Origin: Thermothelomyces thermophilus ATCC 42464
Lineage: Eukaryota > Ascomycota > Sordariomycetes > Sordariales > Chaetomiaceae
Reading direction: 5' to 3'
Assembly: GCF_000226095.1 (NCBI RefSeq)
Contig: NC_016474.1
Coordinates: 4,836,001 to 4,900,000 of the forward strand
Length of the DNA: 64,000 bases
Shown here: one piece after another, positions 23,780-35,062 of the stretch
Numbering within the stretch: the first letter of the stretch is position 1
Layout: each line of letters opens with the position of its first letter
Program-made: the position numbers and the translations under genes
Notes under the pieces: model-generated
The model's input: the letters and a program-made list of their open reading frames with translations, nothing else
Databases searched by the model: none
Told to the model about the DNA's origin: nothing

Positions 23780-25134
23780 TAGTTGCGGCTTTCGATGATG
23801 GCAGTTTGGCCAATGTTCCTCAGCCGCAGGATTTTGGCGGACGAGAAGACCATGCCAGAGAGATTGATCAGATATTCATGGAATTGTAGGGCATCGTTCG
23901 GCGGCGGGCGACGCGACGCGCGGTTCGAGCAATGCCACAAAAAAGGGAGGGCAGGGGGGAGAGCCCATGCGGCGTGGCGGAATGAGTCTCGCAGTGCATT
24001 GACGAGGGGAAGAGAAGGAGGGGAGGGGACGGAGGAGCGAGCCCTGACCGGTATTTATCAAGAACAGTCGACCTCGCGGTTGAGCGTCCGGTACCTGGAG
24101 CCTCGGGACGAGGAACAAGGTGGGTTTGCCAAGCCACAGTTTGTTGTGTTTCATGGGGGCAACCACTCGCTAGGCATGGCGCCGCATGTCTGACTCCTGC
24201 TAACCACAAGCGTCATTTTCACGGCATACTGTCTGCATCATGATTACTGAGCATAGGCTATGTAGCCTTTACTTGAGCAGCACACACTTGAATTGGAATT
24301 CGGAAGCCAACCATTTTTGCTATGTGTCATCCACGGCTCTGATACCCTCGACTCATTCTAGCAGTCTTGGTCTGGAGGAACCTGCAGACTCGTCGCGCTG
24401 TGGCAAGCATTGCTTCCTCTGCTCGCCGCTCTCCGCTCTTACACCATGGGTTAAAATCCTCTGGTGGTGAGCCCGGCAAATCGCCGCTCAGCGTGACATC
24501 CGGGATGAGGAGATCCGAACCCGACAATCACAAGACCCTTTACAGATCTTGGTATGTCGACCTTGACCAGCGGTTTTGCGGGGTTGAAACGGCTGGCCCA
24601 CCTGCCACGACGGGACATTTGGCCGGCCCAATCAATAACGGGCAGTCCGGCCCGGCTTTGGTGCGTGCCCAGCATGCCTCTGGCCACTCGATTGCTGCTT
24701 ACAGCAACGTCGGGCTCATGCCGGACCGCTATGCCATCCCGCAGCTGCATCGTCCCACTGACCCAATGCCGATCCTGCAGCATGCACCCCAGCTTCCTAG
24801 CCTCTTTAATCTCTCGCGCAAGAAGATTTTCCCACGGTGGTGAGCCAGTAAGGGGTCTTGAAGTCGCGGGGTACAGCCCACTTTCGGTGTTTTGGGGCCG
24901 AGAGCTCGCTGTCTTGATCGGGAAGGCAAACATTGTGCCAGATCAGGGGAAAGCTGGACATGGTGGGGCCAAATATAAGTGAGAAAGTTCCGAGACTCGC
25001 CAAGCACTTGAGTGATCTGGGAACAGCCGAAGATGGCAACTTATAAAGGCTACCCTGGGTCCGCCAGGAGCGTTGTGGAGGACCGTCAAACGTAAGGGCA
25101 GCTCTAGCTCACCAGATACGAGACGTCGCCCATC
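23780..25134. other. No gene recognised; contains the beta-glucosidase promoter
   Basis: Short overlapping frames only. A TATAAA at 25042-25047 lies about 90 bp before the beta-glucosidase start codon and is a plausible core promoter element. Confidence 0.45.
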
Positions 25135-27439
25135 ATGACCCTTCAAGCCTTTGCGCTGCTGGCGGCGGCGGCCCTTGTACGGGGCGAGACCCCGACCAAG
25201 GTCCCTCGCGACGCTCCGAGAGGAGCTGCTGCTTGGGAAGCTGCCCACTCCTCAGCAGCCGCTGCCTTGGGAAAGCTGTCCCAGCAGGACAAGATCAACA
25301 TCGTGACGGGCGTCGGCTGGAACAAGGGGCCCTGCGTGGGCAATACTCCCGCTATCAGCTCCATCAACTACCCGCAGCTCTGCCTCCAAGACGGACCCCT
25401 GGGCGTCCGCTTCGGTTCCAGCATCACCGCTTTCACTCCAGGCATTCAGGCCGCGTCGACGTGGGATGTGGACCTGATCCGACAACGAGGCGAGTACATG
25501 GGCGCCGAGTTCAAGGGGTGTGGCATCCACGTCCAGCTAGGCCCCGTGGCCGGGCCCTTGGGTAAGGTTCCGCAAGGCGGCCGCAACTGGGAGGGCTTTG
25601 GCGTGGATCCCTACCTCACCGGCATTGCCATGGCCGAGACCATCGAGGGGATACAGTCAGCGGGCGTGCAAGCCACCGCCAAGCATTACATCCTCAACGA
25701 GCAGGAGCTCAACCGCGAGACCATGAGCAGCAATGTCGACGACCGCACCTTGCACGAGCTGTACCTCTGGCCTTTTGCAGACGCTGTTCACTCTAACGTG
25801 GCCAGCGTCATGTGCAGTTACAACAAGATCAACGGCACGTGGGCGTGCGAGAACGACCGGGTGCTGAACGTCATTCTGAAGCAGGAGCTTGGGTTTCCGG
25901 GCTATGTGATGAGCGACTGGAACGCGCAGCACTCGACCGACGACGCGGCCAACCACGGCATGGACATGACGATGCCCGGCAGCGACTTCAACGGAGGGAC
26001 GATTCTCTGGGGCCCGCAGCTCGACAGCGCCGTCAACAGCGGCCGGGTGCCCAAGTCCCGCCTCGACGACATGGTCGAGCGCATCCTCGCGGCGTGGTAC
26101 CTTCTCGGTCAGGACAGCAATTACCCGGCTATCAACATCGGCGCCAACGTACAGGGCAACCACAAGGAGAACGTGCGGGCGGTCGCGCGCGATGGCATCG
26201 TGCTCCTCAAGAACGACGACGGCATCCTCCCGCTCAAGAAGCCCGCCAAGCTCGCCCTCATCGGTTCGGCCGCCGTCGTCAACCCGCAGGGACTGAACTC
26301 CTGCCAGGATCAGGGCTGCAACAAAGGCGCGCTGGGCATGGGATGGGGGTCCGGGGCGGTCAACTACCCGTACTTTGTCGCGCCGTACGACGCGCTCAAG
26401 GCCCGCGCCCAAGAGGACGGGACGACGGTCAGCCTGCACAACTCGGACAGCACGAGCGGGGTGGCGAACGTGGCCTCGGACGCGGACGCGGCCATCGTGG
26501 TCATCACGGCCGACTCGGGCGAGGGTTACATCACAGTCGAAGGCGCCGCCGGGGACCGGCTGAACCTCGACCCGTGGCACAACGGCAACGAGCTGGTAAA
26601 GGCGGTGGCGGCGGCCAACAAGAACACCATCGTCGTCGTGCACAGCGTCGGGCCCATCATCCTCGAGACCATCCTGGCAACCGAAGGGGTCAAGGCGATT
26701 GTGTGGGCCGGCCTGCCAAGCCAGGAGAATGGTAACGCGCTGGTGGACATCCTGTACGGTCTGGCCTCGCCGTCGGGCAAGCTGGTCTACACCATCGCCA
26801 AGCGAGAACAGGACTACGGCACTGCGGTCGTTCGCGGAGACGACACATTTCCGGAGGGCCTGTTTGTCGACTACCGGCACTTTGACAAGGAGAACATCGA
26901 GCCGCGGTACGAGTTTGGGTTTGGGCTGTGTAAGTTGTTCTCTGTCATAAAGAGTGTCCCCGTCCACTCCGCCATCTTTTTTTTTTTTTTCAGTTTTACC
27001 TCGTCCTAACAGCAAGTGAAACAAACTGGCAGCATACACCAACTTCACGTACGCCGACCTCGAACTCACCTCGACCGCCACGGCCGGCCCAGCGACGGGC
27101 GAGACCATCCCCGGCGGCGCGGCCGACCTCTGGGAGGAGGTGGCCACGGTCACGGCGACCATCACCAACAGCGGCGGCGTGGACGGCGCCGAGGTGGCCC
27201 AGCTGTACCTGACGTTGCCGTCGTCGGCGCCGGCGACCCCGCCCAAGCAGCTCCGCGGCTTCGCCAAGCTCAAGCTGGCGGCCGGCGCCAGCGGGACCGC
27301 GACGTTTAGTCTGCGCAGGCGCGACCTCAGCTACTGGGACACCGGCCGCGGGCAGTGGGTGGTGCCGGAGGGCGAGTTTGGCGTCTCGGTCGGGGCGAGC
27401 TCGCGCGATATCCGGCTGACGGGGAGCTTCCGAGTATGA
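25135..27439 (+). CDS. Secreted GH3 beta-glucosidase
   Basis: 733 aa from two exons (25135-26929 and 27033-27439). The 103-bp intron has donor GTAAGT, branch site CCTAAC and a T-run; the join restores the family sequence FGFGLSYTNF. It has an N-terminal signal peptide. Next comes the GH3 barrel with DGPLGVR and KHYILNEQE motifs and the catalytic nucleophile Asp261 in VMSDWNA. The GH3 C-terminal sandwich follows, then a fibronectin III-like domain in the second exon. Length and motifs match fungal extracellular beta-glucosidases of the Bgl1/Cel3A type, which release glucose from cellobiose and short cello-oligosaccharides. A second GH3 enzyme lies 8 kb downstream on the same strand. Function is confidently assigned at family level; substrate preference is inferred. 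Confidence 0.95.
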
Positions 27440-28230
27440 AAGGAAATATCCTGGGGCGGATAGTTTCTGCTTCTTCGATGGAGTGAACTATATATAGGTG
27501 CGCCCGGACGCCAGAGATATGGACAATAACACTCAAGGGTCGGTCCCTAGGCGTCGTATATGCTTTATTTTGTTTCTCTGTTCTTTCCGTTCTTGGTCGA
27601 CTCTCGATTACCATTAATTACGTGAAACACGAGTCTGATACCAATCCTCTGAGAACACGAACTTAGTGTTAACACATTCAAAATTCCAAGTAATTAATAG
27701 TCCCCACATGTTTTCGACAGATCAAGCTGTCTGGGTACTTCTTGTTTGCTAAGACTCCGAGGAGCTGGACTAAGACATATTGAGCGTGTGTTCATTAATT
27801 AGAGAGAAACAGGCCGTGTTGCCATTTGTCAATGCAAAGTGCCGTTACAAGATTGCTGGCGCATAATTAGATAAAGAAGCGAGGAACGCCACCCAATACC
27901 ATAGTACGGGAAGACTCCCGGGTTTTGTTTATTCAGGGAATGAGAAAGCGTGAGAAGGCATCGTCTATTGGTCCCATTCCTCTAGGCCATGCCCAGAGAG
28001 AAAAGGGGACCTTGGAATCATATCATACCAAAGGGAACATCACAACAAGGGCATTGCTCTCCGAACCTCATCGCTCACTCCCCGATTTCCGTCAAGCCAT
28101 TCTGCCCCTCTCAGGGTAGTCAGCATTTAATTAATGTTCCGGCCGAAACCTCCCTGCCCCCCCCCCCCCCCCAAAAAAAAAACCTCCCCTGCCCCAATGA
28201 TGGTAAGCAGCGTGTTTGAACGATCCTGCT
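27440..28230. other. Convergent intergenic region with a C16A10 run
   Basis: No gene seen. A homopolymer run of 16 C followed by 10 A lies at 28157-28182, 50 bp from the stop of the minus-strand zinc-cluster gene. Confidence 0.5.
28157..28182. repeat. C16A10 homopolymer run
   Basis: Sixteen C followed by ten A, downstream of the minus-strand twin zinc-cluster gene. The length may be unreliable in assembly. Confidence 0.85.
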
Positions 28231-28782
28231 CTAGCCCAGGACACACTCGATCCCCTTCCTCTCGCAGCGGACACAGCTGTCCCTCCTGGCGCAGGCCGCC
28301 TTCAAGCGCCTGCAGCGCTCGCACGCCCTGGCCGCCTTGCCCGCGACCGGGACCGGGACGGCGCCGCCGTTGTCGTCGAATCCGCCGCCAGACCCGGGCC
28401 GGCACTCCTCCCCGGCCCGGATGCACCGCTCGCACGCCGTGACGCGGTCGCAGCGGGCCTTGGCCCCGCGGCAGGCGAGGCACGACGGGACCCCCGCTTT
28501 CTTGCCGTTCCTCTTCTTCTCCTCCTTCTTCTTCTTCTTCCCGGGTGCGTCCCGGCTTGGTCGATCCGTTGTGTTCTCGCCCTCTGCTCCTCCTCCTCGT
28601 CCTCTTTCGACACCGCCGCCGTTATCGTCGTCGGCGTCGCCGCTGCCGCCGCCGATGCGGCCCGGCGGTTTCTTCTCTCGTTTGGTCACCCGTCCTTGCG
28701 CCACGTCCCGCATGCCGACCGGGCCGGCGAGGTCGACGGGATAGGCAGGAGTTCGGGATGCTGCGTTTCTGGTCGGCGCCAT
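28231..28782 (-). CDS. Small protein with two Zn2Cys6 clusters
   Basis: 183 aa, intronless. The ATG at 28782 is chosen because the longer frame opens with TTG. The N-terminal 100 residues are low-complexity, glycine-rich and strongly basic (a KKKKKEEKK run, likely nuclear localisation). Two six-cysteine clusters follow: Cys101-104-111-117-120-127 and Cys154-157-164-170-173-180. Both have the identical spacing C-x2-C-x6-C-x5-C-x2-C-x6-C, separated by a 26-residue glycine/valine-rich linker, and the protein ends three residues after the last cysteine. Single clusters of this kind bind CGG triplets in fungal regulators, usually attached to a large regulatory domain that is absent here. The first cluster is basic between cysteines 2 and 3 (RGAKAR), as expected. 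It could bind two half-sites as one chain, or titrate other regulators. It lies between two GH3 genes. Confidence 0.75.
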   Translation of the reverse strand: MAPTRNAASRTPAYPVDLAGPVGMRDVAQGRVTKREKKPPGRIGGGSGDADDDNGGGVERGRGGGAEGENTTDRPSRDAPGKKKKKEEKKRNGKKAGVPSCLACRGAKARCDRVTACERCIRAGEECRPGSGGGFDDNGGAVPVPVAGKAARACERCRRLKAACARRDSCVRCERKGIECVLG

Positions 28783-31700
28783 GATTTTGTCTTTATTTTC
28801 TTGACTTATTCGGGTCGTTCCCAAGTTGAAGATGCCTGATCTGGGACTAAGCCGAAATAATATCGAGTTAGAAAGAGACAAGGACAAAATGAAGATGGGG
28901 AGGACTGACTGGGTGAGTGGCGGATAAGACGGCTGGGAAGGAAGGAATCTGGGATATCAATTTATCGAGATGCTGCCGGCCGCTAATTAAATCGGAAGTG
29001 CGACGTTGGTTTGGACTCCGAAATGGATGAACCCGACCTTCTGGGCCAAAGAATGAAGGGAATCAGGAGCTGGAACCGAGGCCTGTCGTTTAATAATGAG
29101 TGAAATTGGGAGGAAGACAAGCAGTTGGGAAGAGGATAGACTGCAAACCGGCTTCTTTGGAATTCGTAGGAGTAAGACAAGAAGAATACGTTGGAAGAAT
29201 GATTTTGGCTTCAGTTGCTCACCAACTTTTTTTTCTTTTGGTTCGGGTAATAGCGTACTGCCGTTGAAGAAATCTCAAAAGCCTGCTCCTTTTGGAGAGA
29301 GCGAGGGAGCGAATGACCCGTGGAATGTTCGTTGAAAGGTAATTAATTAATTAATCACGCTAAGGCGAGATGGGAGTCAAACTCGCAAAGACAAATTTTC
29401 ACCACTACTGTCAAGAAAGGAAAACAAAACCTTTGAAGTAGTCTGTTGTAGATTTTTTTAACAAGATATTCAAGTTCGGGCAGCAGAAACACTAGAACAA
29501 AGCCTAGACTCGACAGCAGAAACCCAAAGCGCATAAGGCTGTCTTCTTTTATGAGAGATTCCTAGAATCTAGCGGAGGATAGTGTTATACAAAGATCCCA
29601 CAGCGTGGCGCCCCCCATATATGTTATGTAATTACCGGTCCGACCTAAGGTGGAAGGATCAAAACGATGTGTTCTCTGGACACGTTGGTGAGAAGAAGCC
29701 TAATTTACGGCATGTAACATCCTTACATTCGGCCGCTGGCCTGGATGTATGATTATTTAGTCGTGGAAATTGACTCAGCTCAGACTCACTGAGGTATCCC
29801 AACAACCTTGCAGGCTCTTGTTCAGGTAATATGGATTTAAAAAATGTTTATCGTTTCGAAAAGAACTAGGCCAACCCAGACGTTCGCTCTCAGTTCAAAG
29901 CCTAAAAGTTTCTACAAACCTCTTCAGCCAAGTACTTATCAAGCCCGTGCAAGGTCCGAAGTCATGATTACACCTCAACAAGATTCTCATCCCCATCTTT
30001 GTAGCTGTAGTTCCCTTTTTTTGCTTTCGTTCTTAAGCAAAGGGTACATAGCATTGAGAGTTCTGTGATTTGACCGCCCACGGCATATCATGAGCAGTCT
30101 AATAGGTTCGCTTCTACCGGAGCACGGTGTGATGGGGGCATCTTCGCTCGCTGCTCCTTGCTAATTACCGATTTTACCCATGAGAATTCAGCTTTTAACT
30201 TTGTTCTTTAGCTAGGTCAACCGCGTTTTCACAGTGTTATGAAATAGTCACTAGGATCCCAAAAGGCGTTGTTTGACTCTACTGGTTTCCATACCCCGGA
30301 CAGCCTGGCTTTAAGCTTTACCATGTGTCTCTTTGAGCGCCTTGCAGTGATCACACTATAATAGTTGTATTGCGTGTACAGCACATACTAGTTGAAGGGT
30401 TTGCGTGCGATACCTGAACCACGAGTTAAATCTGCTCTATTATCTTATATTGGAGCTCACAGGATGCATAGGATTCCTAGATCACCTTCATTGTCTCCTC
30501 CTTCTGCCCGGAGAAGGGATGAAGGGGGGCGGGGGGGTATTAATGTCCCAAGTTCAACACGAGTGAACCGTAGATTGCTAGCTCCTTGGTCCCGCCTCTT
30601 GAATTTATGTGTCTGTTCTTCAAGTTCTTACTTTGCCTGTCTGACACCTGTGCGAAAATCGCCGCAGTCTGGTTGTAAGTGATTGTTGCCCAACTCGCTC
30701 ATGGGTAGCAACAAACAGTCACGTCACACAAACGAAGCTTCTAGATTGCCTATCTTTCACCTATCAAAAGCCTTAAATCGGGCCTTTATTTTTGGAAGTG
30801 GAGCATCTAAAATGACGAACCGCTACCGTAGGATCTGGACAGTGGTACTAAGTCAAGGAGTTGGTTTTCTTCCCCTCCTTCCACTGTCCTAACAGCAAGC
30901 GGACATGTTATGCCGAGAACAATTCCTTTCCATGGCTTTTCGTTCGACATGTGACGTTCATATCTAATTACTTCATAAGACGCCTTCTGCAAGCTGGTGC
31001 AGGATGACGTATGCGCGGTGTCTGGATCGAGCGGCGCCCTTGATGAGTTGGGAGGGAACGCCGGTACGTGGGGGAGGGGGAAGCGGAGGTGGGGGAGGCC
31101 AGGAGGGGTGAGGGAACAAAAGGGAACCCTCCCGAGGGTCCTGGTACTACCCTACGCGCATACTCAACCATGGCCCGCCATGCCCGCTAAAACCTCAGCG
31201 AGGTAAATTCAAGCCCAAAACCACCTGCACTTAAAGTTTCTGTTGCCCAGGGAGAACGGCCCGTCGGAGGCATGAGGGTTCTTACAGTTACCCCATCAAC
31301 CCCTAGGCTACTTCTGAGTGGCAGCAGCCACGGGGGATTCCTTACGCTCCAGATTGTAACCTGCCACGAGATGGTAACGTTGGCGGAAATTGTATTAAGA
31401 ACAAAAGGAAGCTCGGAAAACCGGAAACTGTCGTGGACGCGGCGACTGGGCGGTGGGATGTTGGTCAAAGTTGCACAATGAGGGGAAGACAATCTGTCTC
31501 GACCAGTGATTGCAGGCTCGGGGCGGCTGGTGCGGCAAAGGTTAATCTGCTAAGTACCACCATCCCGGACGAAGGGAGAGCCAACCAATAAGGAGCGGCT
31601 CTGTGCTCGTGCGTGGGTATTAGCGTGACTCTTGCTGAGGGGGGAGAGCGACAATTTGGACGCGATCATCCGCGTTTAAGCTTGTAGAGCGCGAGGTGAC

Positions 31701-33703
31701 GTTGGGTACTCTCAAGTCTGGTAAGCCGGTCAACCGAAGGCATGCTTCGACGAGATAGTGGCCGGTATCCTATTTGTGGAATACGCGGGGTGGCACGGAG
31801 TAGGAAGAAGAATACTAGACGGATGAGGAGTCGGCGGCGGGCCATTTGGAGGTGGGAGGTTCCTTAGGAAGAGCGGGCCTTCGGCTCGTGCTCGGCGCTG
31901 GGAACACGACTGGTGATGACTGCGGTCCCTTTCGGCTGGTATCAACCACTTGCTGTGACCCTTTGCTGTCGCCGACGTTGGGTTCCTACGGGGAAGCCCA
32001 ATCCCAGGTTGGTCGCTTTGAAAAGTTCTGGTTGTCCGTGAACAAAAACCTGTTTGATGACCAAGCCACAGTACATACTGTTTCTCCGTAGTCTGGTGAC
32101 ACAATAAAAGAACGAGGAAGGGAAAAAAGAGAAGAAAAAAATAGAAAAAAAATCATTACCGCCATTGGAGGATTGAGACTGTCGTCGGGATTCGTTCGAT
32201 CAATCATGAAGCTCTCGCAAGGCCATGATGGTGAAAATATGTTGCCGAAGAAAGAAGGATTGCCAGCAGGGTTACCATTTGTAACCGTGACAGTTGTGAC
32301 ATGCTAGCCAGCAAAGACCCCCTTTGTTAAGCCCTGTGACCTTTCTGGGGTTGCACGGATGGAGACTGCCCACATAGCTTGCCTGCTCCAAGATAGTGTT
32401 CTGCACGAAGTCAGCTGCCCGCTGTGCAACCACAACTCCGGGACACTCCGGAGCAAGTATTCCCGGAAAGGGCCATTCATGGGGAGGCCTCGCCGTGCAG
32501 AAGGCCTAGTAAGTGGACCCGAGTTTTGACAGATACAGAAGCCCATGTCGCTAACGAGTTGGAGCTGCGGGCCCAACATCTATGGCGTGGTGCTCTCCTA
32601 GCTCCACCATTTGTTCCGGAGTCCTGGATCTGGAGTCAGGGAACACCCTGCTGCCGCTGAACCCTTAATGTAGCCCGTACTCGTGCCTCCCTTGTCGATG
32701 CCCGGACACAACTTTATCCCCTTTGCCAAAGCCATACGCTTGCCTGACGCTGACAAATCTTGGCAGGAGGTGACAGGTCATGAAGTCTGGCAGGTCCGCA
32801 AGGCGGTTTGAAGGCTAACATGTCCCATCGGGCCACCGCGACTGGTAGTCTGCAATGTAAGCATCAGCCCAACACGCGAAACTCTGTCGATCCCCGTGTT
32901 TCAGCAAGGAAGCTGTAATATTTGAAGGATCATACCATTCTGGAGGTGACACTGGGGATTGCCCAACCCCTAACCCAAGTCGGGGATAACAAACAGCGCT
33001 CGATGGCCCCATCAACAAGGGCTTCCCATGATGGCGCTGTGATGCAGCCACTTCCGTCGTTGCTCCCACGGCGGGATGCACTTTGGGCGTGTGCATGAAC
33101 GCCAGTAAGACACGCGGTCACGCCACCGGCAACCAACCTGGCGGTTCCATCCACCGCCGGCATGCCGAGCCGAGTGTGTGCGTGTGTGCGCATGTGGGGT
33201 CGAGCGAACTGGATGCTTGCACGCCTCATTTCCCCATCCACCCCGTAACGGCCGACGGATATCGTGACCCAAGAGAGACAAACGGGAAGCGATAGCAGCT
33301 CGTACACGTTCCAGCGTGTGCGCGTGGCCCGCGGGTTCCACAAGGCTCCGAGGTTTAGGCCGCTACCATCAGGACGCTGGCTAAGGTGCCATCCTTAGAG
33401 GATCGTCGCTCTCCTATGGAGGAGATAAATAGTTGGCAGCCCGCCTACGTCGCCCCCGTTGCCCACCTGCTTTGGCGACACCAAAACAAATCGAACCCCT
33501 ACTCGGCCAGCTTTCTGACGACGGGAGACGGCAAAGGCTCTTGCTCAGGTTAGCGCTCAAGCAGGCCCACAGTCTACCAAGTGTTTTAGCAGCAGACGAT
33601 TCCTGATGGCTGACGGGACCACAGTAACCCTCATCACCCAAAGCTTGCTTCTTATATCCCACCAAGAACAATACCAACAGTAGCGACCCTCGCGCTTGTG
33701 GGA
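28783..33703. other. Long stretch without recognisable genes
   Basis: Nearly 5 kb of ordinary composition. Only short frames (up to about 137 codons) without domains, conserved-looking blocks or good splice structure were seen on either strand. TTAATTAA-type AT islands occur near 29341-29356. Non-coding RNAs or very small spliced genes cannot be excluded by eye. Confidence 0.4.
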
Positions 33704-33960
33704 ATGAGCGTACGTCTTGTTATCACCTTCGGCCGTGTGTCCGATACTGAGTCGTTCCGCGTTGCGCGCAGTTTCAGTCGGGTGACACCGTTCGCGTCCG
33801 CGGCTCGTCCGTGGTTTACAAGGTGGTTGCCGTAAATAACAACCTGGTGACCATCTTAATTTCCAACCCTCAGCCTGACGGCCAGTACCTTCCTTTCACT
33901 TCGACGGCGCTACAAACGGTAGACGAGTCCCGACTTGAGAAAGCCGACGATGTTTCCTGA
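33704..33960 (+). CDS. Spliced 64-aa microprotein, SH3-like barrel pattern
   Basis: Exon 1 is only six bases (33704-33709, ATG AGC), followed by a 62-bp intron (donor GTACGT, acceptor GCGCGCAG) and exon 2 at 33772-33960. The joined frame encodes 64 aa with no stop until TGA: it starts MSFQSGDTVRVRGSSVVYKV and goes on as alternating hydrophobic strands (VAVNNNLVTILI). The GDTVRVRG-x-S-x-VYKV opening is the kind of pattern seen in small SH3-like or KOW-like beta barrels, but I cannot name the family. The acceptor could instead be the TTTCAG six bases further on, which would keep the frame and remove two residues. The evidence is codon-level coherence, a strong donor and consistent phase. Expression is not shown. 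Confidence 0.55.
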
Positions 33961-35062
33961 GTTTCGAGGTTTCGGTCCCGACTTTCGGACATGTTTCTGC
34001 AACGTTACCCGATCCCTGATGCGATTAGACGACGTGCATTTGTTGTTCCGGAGAGCATGGCACTGAAGGACTCTGACTTTCGTTTTGCTTTTGCATTCAA
34101 GCACATACCCATCCTGGCACTGGATAGATCGTGAGGCTCATAGAGAGATACCTTATAGACGTTGATTCCCCCTCATCTGCAGATGCCGGTTTCCCCCGCG
34201 CTCCCGGTCAGTTTGAAGAGCCAGGACTGGACACGCCCTACTTGGCAACACTAGAAAGATCTGGGAGGGTGAAGAAACGAGTGAGGATGCTCGGAGAGGT
34301 GCGAAGTTGTTTGTTTTTTCCAGCGGCACCACGAATCTAGCGGGACAGAATGGGCGGAGCAAAGCTGGAGCCACCAGAGGAAGTGGCGCCGGACCTTCCC
34401 CAATAATTACCATCGAAGGCCATTGCTGCCTTGAATCAGTGGCGGCTGAATTCTGGGTCGTGCTTGCCTTCTGCAGTGCACCCCGGATCGTCTTCCGACA
34501 ATTGGAGAAAGGGAAACGCGCTACTACACTAATCAGGACCTTACCCGGGGCTTCGAGATAACCGGCAGTTGTTTCCGTCGTCCAACGGTCATGCTAGGGT
34601 CGAAATGGCAAGAACGGGAAATTCAATAGGGTCCGAAAGTTTCCGAGTTCCCTCCACTCGCACACTGGATATTTTCCATCGTCGCTTGCCATCGCTTTCC
34701 TCGCCGGGTTGCATTTTAATACGTGGGCTGGAATCTCACTTTTCACCATCTCAACTGGCCAACATGCGCCTGTTCGTCGTTTCATTGGTGGAATCTAGAG
34801 CTCCAATGTAATGAACGACTACCACGTCTCGCTGGCTCATTATGGGCACCGCTGGCACTATTCAAACTTCCGACTTCCTCAGGGCTCATGAGACGCGGGG
34901 AAGTCAATCTAAAACGCCAAACACCCGGAAAGCCGACCCAAACTCTGTAACCCGCCATTCGAGCTTGTCGCGGACTTAAAGGAGCACTTGGTCTGTACAA
35001 ATGGACAAGCCAACTGGCTCGAACCCTAAGCGTAACAACTTTCCACGCCCACGCACAACTCC
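33961..35062. promoter_or_regulatory. Upstream region of the beta-xylosidase gene
   Basis: About 1.1 kb with only short frames. I did not find a perfect GGCTAAA-type XlnR site here. Confidence 0.35.

Noticed and set aside
25657-27273. 538-codon frame on the minus strand opposite the beta-glucosidase
   Set aside because: It is the antisense shadow of a GC-rich gene; it has no domains and the sense strand has a complete GH3 enzyme.
32930-33343. 137-codon minus-strand frame
   Set aside because: Sequence looks random (HTHAHTR-type runs from a CA/TG-rich stretch); several overlapping frames of similar length exist.
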